From positions 62,001-126,000 of the forward strand of contig NZ_JACTVJ010000025.1 in the NCBI RefSeq assembly GCF_014493765.1: 64,000 nucleotides of DNA, given 5' to 3'. Source of the stretch: Streptomyces polyasparticus (lineage in GTDB: Bacteria > Actinomycetota > Actinomycetes > Streptomycetales > Streptomycetaceae). This document shows, piece after piece, positions 60,218-64,000 of the stretch; the stretch's first letter is position 1; each line of letters opens with the position of its first letter. Both the position numbers and the translations under genes were made by a program. The notes beneath the pieces are model-generated. The model did no database searches. It was not told where the DNA came from and was given only the letters and a program-made list of their open reading frames with translations.

Positions 60218-62299
60218 ATGTCCCTATCCGTGCCGTCTCATCCGACGCGGGCGGAGAACCCGGCCGCCCCCCGCCGACCCAGTCCGACCGCACGCCCCAC
60301 GCCCGGCGATGGTCCTGGAGCCGCGCCCCGTGCCGCGCGGCAACTGCCTCCCGTGCACGCCTCGTTGATCTGCGTGGCCATGCCAGGCCTCGCGATCTCC
60401 TCCGAACACGGCCAGCTGACCGGTCACGGCCTGGACGGCATTTACCGGGCGGGCCGGCGTCTTCTGTCCCGCTGCCATCTGCGGATCGCCGGCCGTGAAC
60501 CGCTGGCCGTGCAGGGGCGGCTGCTGTCGGCGGACCGTGCGCGTTTCGTCGCCGTCGTACGGCATATCGACGGGAGCGGGCCCGACCCGGTCGTCACCGT
60601 GGAGCGCATCAGGGATGCACAGGGCATCGAGCGCATCACCCTGCACAGCTCGGCCCCGCGAGCGCTGCGCCTTCCCGTGGAGCTCGCGCTCGCCACCGAC
60701 CTCGCCGAGCTCGGAGCTGTCGCCTCGGGCAGTGCGGGGCCCGAACTGGCCGCCAGCGTCTACGACTCGGGGCTGCGCTGGTCCTCGGGCACGGACCACG
60801 CGGTGGTCTCGGCCGACCCCGCACCGCAGGACGCCCTCGCGTCCGCGGGGCTGCTGCGCTGGGAGGTCGAGCTGCCGCCGGGCGGCAGCCGCAGCATCGA
60901 ACTGTCCGTGCGCCTGGGCGGCACGAGCGCGCTGCGCCCGGCTGCCCAGACCGCGCACGCCCCGTTCTCGCCGGCCCAGGCGGAAGGCGACGATCCCGGA
61001 GCGGCAAGGCTCCTCGCCACGTGCATCGACGATCTGCAGTCCTTGCTGCTGCGTGACCCCGCCCATCCCGCCGACATCCATCCCGCGGCCGGCGCACCCT
61101 GGCGCTGCGGGCTCGCGCCCGCCGAGGCCCTGGCCACAGCCCGGATGACACTGCCCCTCGGCACCCGTCTCGCCGTCGGCACCCTGCGCACGCTCGCCCG
61201 TACCCAGCTCGGCGGCGACGGCCCGGACGCGGGCCTGATCCCCGGACCCCTGCGGGACGCAGGGCCGCATCTGCCGCCCGGCAGCACCGGTGTCGAGGCC
61301 ACCCTGCTCTTCCCCGTACTGCTGGCCGAGGCGCTGCGCTGGGGCCTGCCGGAGGAGGAAGCGCACGAGCTGCTGCCCGCGGCCGAACGCTGTCTGCGGT
61401 GGCTGCGCTCGGCCGTCGCGGGTGGCGGCTATCTCGCCGATCCGGTCCCGGGCGGTCCGCTGCGCTGTGAGACCCAGGCCCATGCGCACCGGGCGGCGCT
61501 GCTCGGGGCCGATCTCCTCGAGCTGTACGAGCGGCCCGGTGCGGCTCAATGGCGGGACTGGGCAGCCGAGTTGAGGCAGGCCTTCCGGCGGGAGTTCTGG
61601 ATCGATGACCTCGGTGGCGGCCGCCCGGCCGCGGCCCGCACCGCCGACGGACGGCTCGTGCCTCACCTCGGCAGCGCGGCAGCCCATCTGCTCGACACCG
61701 GGCTGCTCGGCGGCGGCGTGCCGGCGCCCGGCCTGCTCGACCGGGTCCAGACCGAGCAGCTCGCCCGGCTCTTCGGCGGGCCCGCACTCGACTCGGGCTG
61801 GGGGCTGCGCAGCCTCGGGGCGAAGGAGGCGGGGTACAACCCGTTCGGGCACCGAGGGGGAGCGGTCCGCGTCCACGAAACCGCCGTCGCCGTTGCCGGG
61901 CTCTCGGCGGCGGGCTACGAGAAGGAGGCGGGCGCGCTGCTCGGCGGAGTGCTCGCCGCCGCCGAGGAGTTCGGCGGGCGGCTGCCCGAGATGTACGCGG
62001 GGGAGCAGCGCGTGGCGGGCGGCGCGCCCCTCCCGCATCCGGCGGCCTGCCGGCCCGCGGCGGTCTCGGCGGCCGCGGGCATCCATCTGCTCCTCACCCA
62101 GGCGGGCATCCGCCCGGACGCGGTCAGCGGCACGGTCTCCCTGGCCCCCGTCGGCAGCGCACCCCTGGGCGAGCTGAACCTCACGGGCCTGCGCATCGCG
62201 GGAGCCCCGTTCGCCGTACGCATCAGCCGCCTCGGCCTCGCGATGGTCGAGCAGGCGGGGGAGGGGTTGCAGCTCGGGGTGCGTACGGGGGGTGGATGA
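60218..62299 (+). CDS. Glycogen-debranching-enzyme-type (amylo-alpha-1,6-glucosidase-like) protein
   Basis: This 693-residue protein has a disordered N-terminus (about 1-45), the GDE N-terminal domain (about 50-280, with HGQLTGHGLDGIYRAGRRLL and ERITLHSSAPRALRLPVELA) and an (alpha/alpha)6 barrel (about 290-690, with LPEMYAGEQRVAGGAPLPHP and CRPAAVSAAAGIHLLLTQAG). Related enzymes release branch glucose from glycogen. The family's acidic catalytic pair was not identified with certainty. ATG 60218 is not preceded by a strong ribosome binding site. The gene is isolated from other glycogen genes and is followed by an 830-base repeat-filled spacer. Confidence 0.8.
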   Translation: MSLSVPSHPTRAENPAAPRRPSPTARPTPGDGPGAAPRAARQLPPVHASLICVAMPGLAISSEHGQLTGHGLDGIYRAGRRLLSRCHLRIAGREPLAVQGRLLSADRARFVAVVRHIDGSGPDPVVTVERIRDAQGIERITLHSSAPRALRLPVELALATDLAELGAVASGSAGPELAASVYDSGLRWSSGTDHAVVSADPAPQDALASAGLLRWEVELPPGGSRSIELSVRLGGTSALRPAAQTAHAPFSPAQAEGDDPGAARLLATCIDDLQSLLLRDPAHPADIHPAAGAPWRCGLAPAEALATARMTLPLGTRLAVGTLRTLARTQLGGDGPDAGLIPGPLRDAGPHLPPGSTGVEATLLFPVLLAEALRWGLPEEEAHELLPAAERCLRWLRSAVAGGGYLADPVPGGPLRCETQAHAHRAALLGADLLELYERPGAAQWRDWAAELRQAFRREFWIDDLGGGRPAAARTADGRLVPHLGSAAAHLLDTGLLGGGVPAPGLLDRVQTEQLARLFGGPALDSGWGLRSLGAKEAGYNPFGHRGGAVRVHETAVAVAGLSAAGYEKEAGALLGGVLAAAEEFGGRLPEMYAGEQRVAGGAPLPHPAACRPAAVSAAAGIHLLLTQAGIRPDAVSGTVSLAPVGSAPLGELNLTGLRIAGAPFAVRISRLGLAMVEQAGEGLQLGVRTGGG

Positions 62300-62440
62300 G
62301 GGTGGAGTGCCCCGCCGCGCGTGACAGGCGGGGGACCCGGGGGCTGCCCGGTACGGACTACGGACTACGGGCACCATCGGACACGTGCCGAGTGGGCAGG
62401 TGGGCCGGGCTCGCAGGGGGCGGCCCGGCGGAACTCGTCA

Positions 62441-62670
62441 GGGGTCCGGTACCCCCGTGGGGTTCCGTCCGGCGGGCCTTGTCAGGCGACTCGGGGCTCG
62501 CGTGGAGATCGGCCTGGCGGATCTTGTCAGGGGTCCGGTACCCGCCGTGGGTCCCGCCTGGCGGGCCTTGTCAGGCGACTCGGGGCTCGCGTGGAGATCG
62601 GCCTGGCGGATCTCGTCAGGGGGTCGGTACTCGCATGGGGACCGGCCCGGCGGCGCTCGTCATGCGGCCT
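62441..62670. repeat. 89-bp tandem repeat downstream of the debranching-type gene
   Basis: The segment starting GGGGTCCGGTACCC at 62441 recurs with an exact 89-base offset at 62530, and a diverged third copy starts at 62619. Most of the first two copies are identical, including GGCGACTCGGGGCTCGCG. Each unit also contains shorter internal repeats around GGCGGGCC and GGCGGATC. No gene lies in it. Confidence 0.9.
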
Positions 62671-62684
62671 GGGCCGGGCATTGG

Positions 62685-62985
62685 GTGGCTGGCGGTCTTC
62701 GGTGAGTGGCTCGGGTCCTGCTTGGGGTGGCCGGCGGTGCTAAGCGGGTGGCCCGGACCCTGCATCGGGGTGGTCGGCTGTGCTGAGCAAGCGGCCCGGA
62801 CCCCGCATCGGGGTGGCCCCGCGGTCTTCGGCGGGTGGCTCTGGCCCTGCTTGGGGTGGCCGGCGGTCCTAAGCAGGCGGCTCGGGCCCTGCTTAGGTGG
62901 CCAGCGGTGCTAAGCGGGCGGCCCGGACCCCGCATCGGGGTGGCCCCGCGGTCTTCGGCGGGTGGCCCCAGGCGCGGCATCGGGT
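62685..62985. repeat. Seven-unit 43-bp tandem repeat upstream of the Nudix regulator
   Basis: Units of 41 to 45 bases begin with GTGGC (62685, 62727, about 62770, 62813, 62856, 62897, 62940). They mix two subtypes, one with GCGGTGCTAAGCGGG and one with CCGCGGTCTTCGGCGGG. The array ends about 140 bases before the Nudix gene. The long open frames on both strands through it are repeat artefacts. Confidence 0.88.
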
Positions 62986-63096
62986 ACCTCGGTGGGCGGC
63001 CCGGACCTGCGCCGAGTGCGCCTGGCCGGTCCGTCCATGCGTCCCGCACCGACCTCGCCCGGCCGGTCCCGTCTGGCGCATCCGAACCGGGTGTTT

Positions 63097-63119
63097 ATCG
63101 TCAGCCAGACGACTATGAT
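63097..63119. promoter_or_regulatory. Leaderless promoter with overlapping palindrome for the Nudix regulator
   Basis: TATGAT at 63114-63119 ends exactly six bases before ATG 63126, so the message should be leaderless. An inverted repeat, ATCGTC (63097-63102) and GACTAT (63111-63116), one mismatch, eight-base spacer, overlaps this -10 element. NrtR-type proteins bind similar imperfect palindromes, so autoregulation is likely. Confidence 0.6.
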
Positions 63120-63125
63120 CGCGTC

Positions 63126-63872
63126 ATGTCGCCCTACGACCCGTCGGCCTACCCGCCCTTCGCCGTCACCGTCGACCTGGTCGTCCTGACCGTGCGTCGT
63201 CACTCGCTGTGCGCTCTGACGGTGCGCCGCGGGGAGCCGCCCTTTCAGGGACGGTGGGCGTTGCCGGGCGGATTCGTGAAGGCCGACGAGGATCTGGCGG
63301 CCGCCGCGGCCCGCGAGCTCGTGGAGGAGACCGGCCTCTGCGTGCATGATCCGGCCGCCCCCGAATCCGCGGGCAACGGTGCGCATCTCGAACAGCTGGG
63401 CACCTATGGCGACCCGCAGCGCGACCCCCGTATGCGCGTGGTGAGCGTCGCGCACCTCGTCCTCGCCCCCGACCTGCCCGCACCCCGCGCGGGCGGCGAC
63501 GCCAACAGCGCGCGCTGGTCACCCGTCGAGACCTTCCTCGACCAGGACGGCGAGCAGGGCAGTCTCGCCTTCGACCACGCGCAGATCCTCGCCGACGGAG
63601 TCGAGCGGGCCCGCTCGAAGATCGAGTACTCCTCGCTGGCCACGGCCTTCTGCACACCGGAGTTCACCGTCGGTGAGCTGCGCAGGGTCTACGAGGCGGT
63701 CTGGGGCGTGGCCCTCGACCCCCGCAACTTCCACCGCAAGGTCACCGGCACGCCCGGCTTCCTGGTGCCCACGGGCGGCACCACCACCCGCCAGGGCGGC
63801 CGCCCGGCCCAGCTCTTCCGCGCCGGCGGCGCGACGCTCCTCAATCCGCCGATGCTCCGCCCCGAGGTCTGA
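63126..63872 (+). CDS. NrtR-type Nudix regulator with intact Nudix box
   Basis: This 248-residue protein has an N-terminal Nudix domain with a complete box at residues 49-71 (GFVKADEDLAAAAARELVEE then TGL) and a C-terminal winged helix (VGELRRVYEAVWGVALDPRN FHRKVTG, about 185-225). This layout is that of NrtR, which controls NAD metabolism and senses ADP-ribose. Many regulators of the group have lost catalysis, but here the metal-binding RE..EE residues remain, so it could also hydrolyse ADP-ribose. ATG 63126 fits a -10 element six bases upstream. The frame extends to 62835 only because the upstream repeats lack stops. Confidence 0.87.
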   Translation: MSPYDPSAYPPFAVTVDLVVLTVRRHSLCALTVRRGEPPFQGRWALPGGFVKADEDLAAAAARELVEETGLCVHDPAAPESAGNGAHLEQLGTYGDPQRDPRMRVVSVAHLVLAPDLPAPRAGGDANSARWSPVETFLDQDGEQGSLAFDHAQILADGVERARSKIEYSSLATAFCTPEFTVGELRRVYEAVWGVALDPRNFHRKVTGTPGFLVPTGGTTTRQGGRPAQLFRAGGATLLNPPMLRPEV

Positions 63873-64000
63873 GCGGGCGGTCCGCCGGACCGCCCCTGGC
63901 CGCCCGCCGCCGGCCCGCCCCCGGCCCACCCGCGCGCACCTTGCCCGGCCCGCCGGCGCCCCCGCCCCCGGGCCGCCCGCGCACCCTCGCTGAGCCCGCC

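Noticed and set aside
62660-63049. Repeat-encoded minus-strand frame upstream of the Nudix gene
   Set aside because: It is a translation of the 43-bp array; no start signal or homology supports it.

Overview
The window looks like chromosomal core DNA of a Streptomyces or close relative. GC is very high, codon third positions are almost all G or C, GTG and TTG starts are common, and several genes appear to be leaderless. From memory, the gene order matches the S. coelicolor miaB-miaA-dapF-rshA-hflX ... lexA-nrdR-nrdJ ... rnhB-recQ neighbourhood. That synteny is recalled, not computed.

Layout. 1-10.5 kb: housekeeping genes: the end of miaB, a LigB-like protein, two small minus-strand genes (one an MT0933-type antitoxin-like protein), miaA, a membrane protein, dapF, an Rsh (p)ppGpp enzyme with an apparently degraded synthetase site, a secreted M1 metallopeptidase and hflX. 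10.5-13.1 kb: two tandem paralogous trypsin-like lipoproteins on the minus strand. 13.5-21.2 kb: an NRPS-independent siderophore (NIS) cluster (PLP aminotransferase, NIS synthetase, GNAT acyltransferase, second NIS synthetase), heavily invaded by in-frame and intergenic tandem repeats. 21.2-28.7 kb: DNA metabolism: a DinG-type helicase, then lexA divergent from nrdR-nrdJ, with a LexA box and a possible NrdR box between them. 28.7-36.6 kb: a gene of unknown function, a tRNA-like cloverleaf with an abnormal 8-nt anticodon loop, an unknown gene beside a TerD protein, a YdbC-like protein, a histidine phosphatase, an ADP-ribosylglycohydrolase and a DUF4173-like membrane protein. 36.7-40 kb: a DHA2 MFS exporter with a palindromic operator but no adjacent TetR gene, then a CBS-MarR fusion regulator and a CBS protein.

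40.3-47.4 kb: the most unusual module, a membrane-anchored flotillin (SPFH) protein followed by a 1639-residue AAA+ ATPase of the 'DNA repair ATPase' type. 47.5-51 kb: a PucR-type regulator with a large operator-like palindrome, then two decaying genes side by side: an ArsB/NhaD-type transporter with two frameshifts and an S41-peptidase-like lipoprotein with an internal deletion. 51-54.3 kb: a thioredoxin-like lipoprotein plus CcdA pair, a TetR regulator and rnhB. 54.4-62.3 kb: a small protein resembling the C-terminal part of an SF1 helicase, a RadC-like protein, RecQ fused to a phosphoribosyltransferase-like domain, a DUF4192 protein and a glycogen-debranching-type protein. 62.3-63.1 kb: a repeat-filled spacer. 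63.1-63.9 kb: an NrtR-type Nudix regulator with an intact Nudix box, a leaderless promoter and an overlapping palindrome.

A theme runs through the window: short tandem arrays (15 to 89 bp units) sit just 3' of stop codons, sometimes including the stop codon, and three siderophore genes carry such arrays inside the reading frame. I saw no CRISPR array, insertion sequence or prophage.
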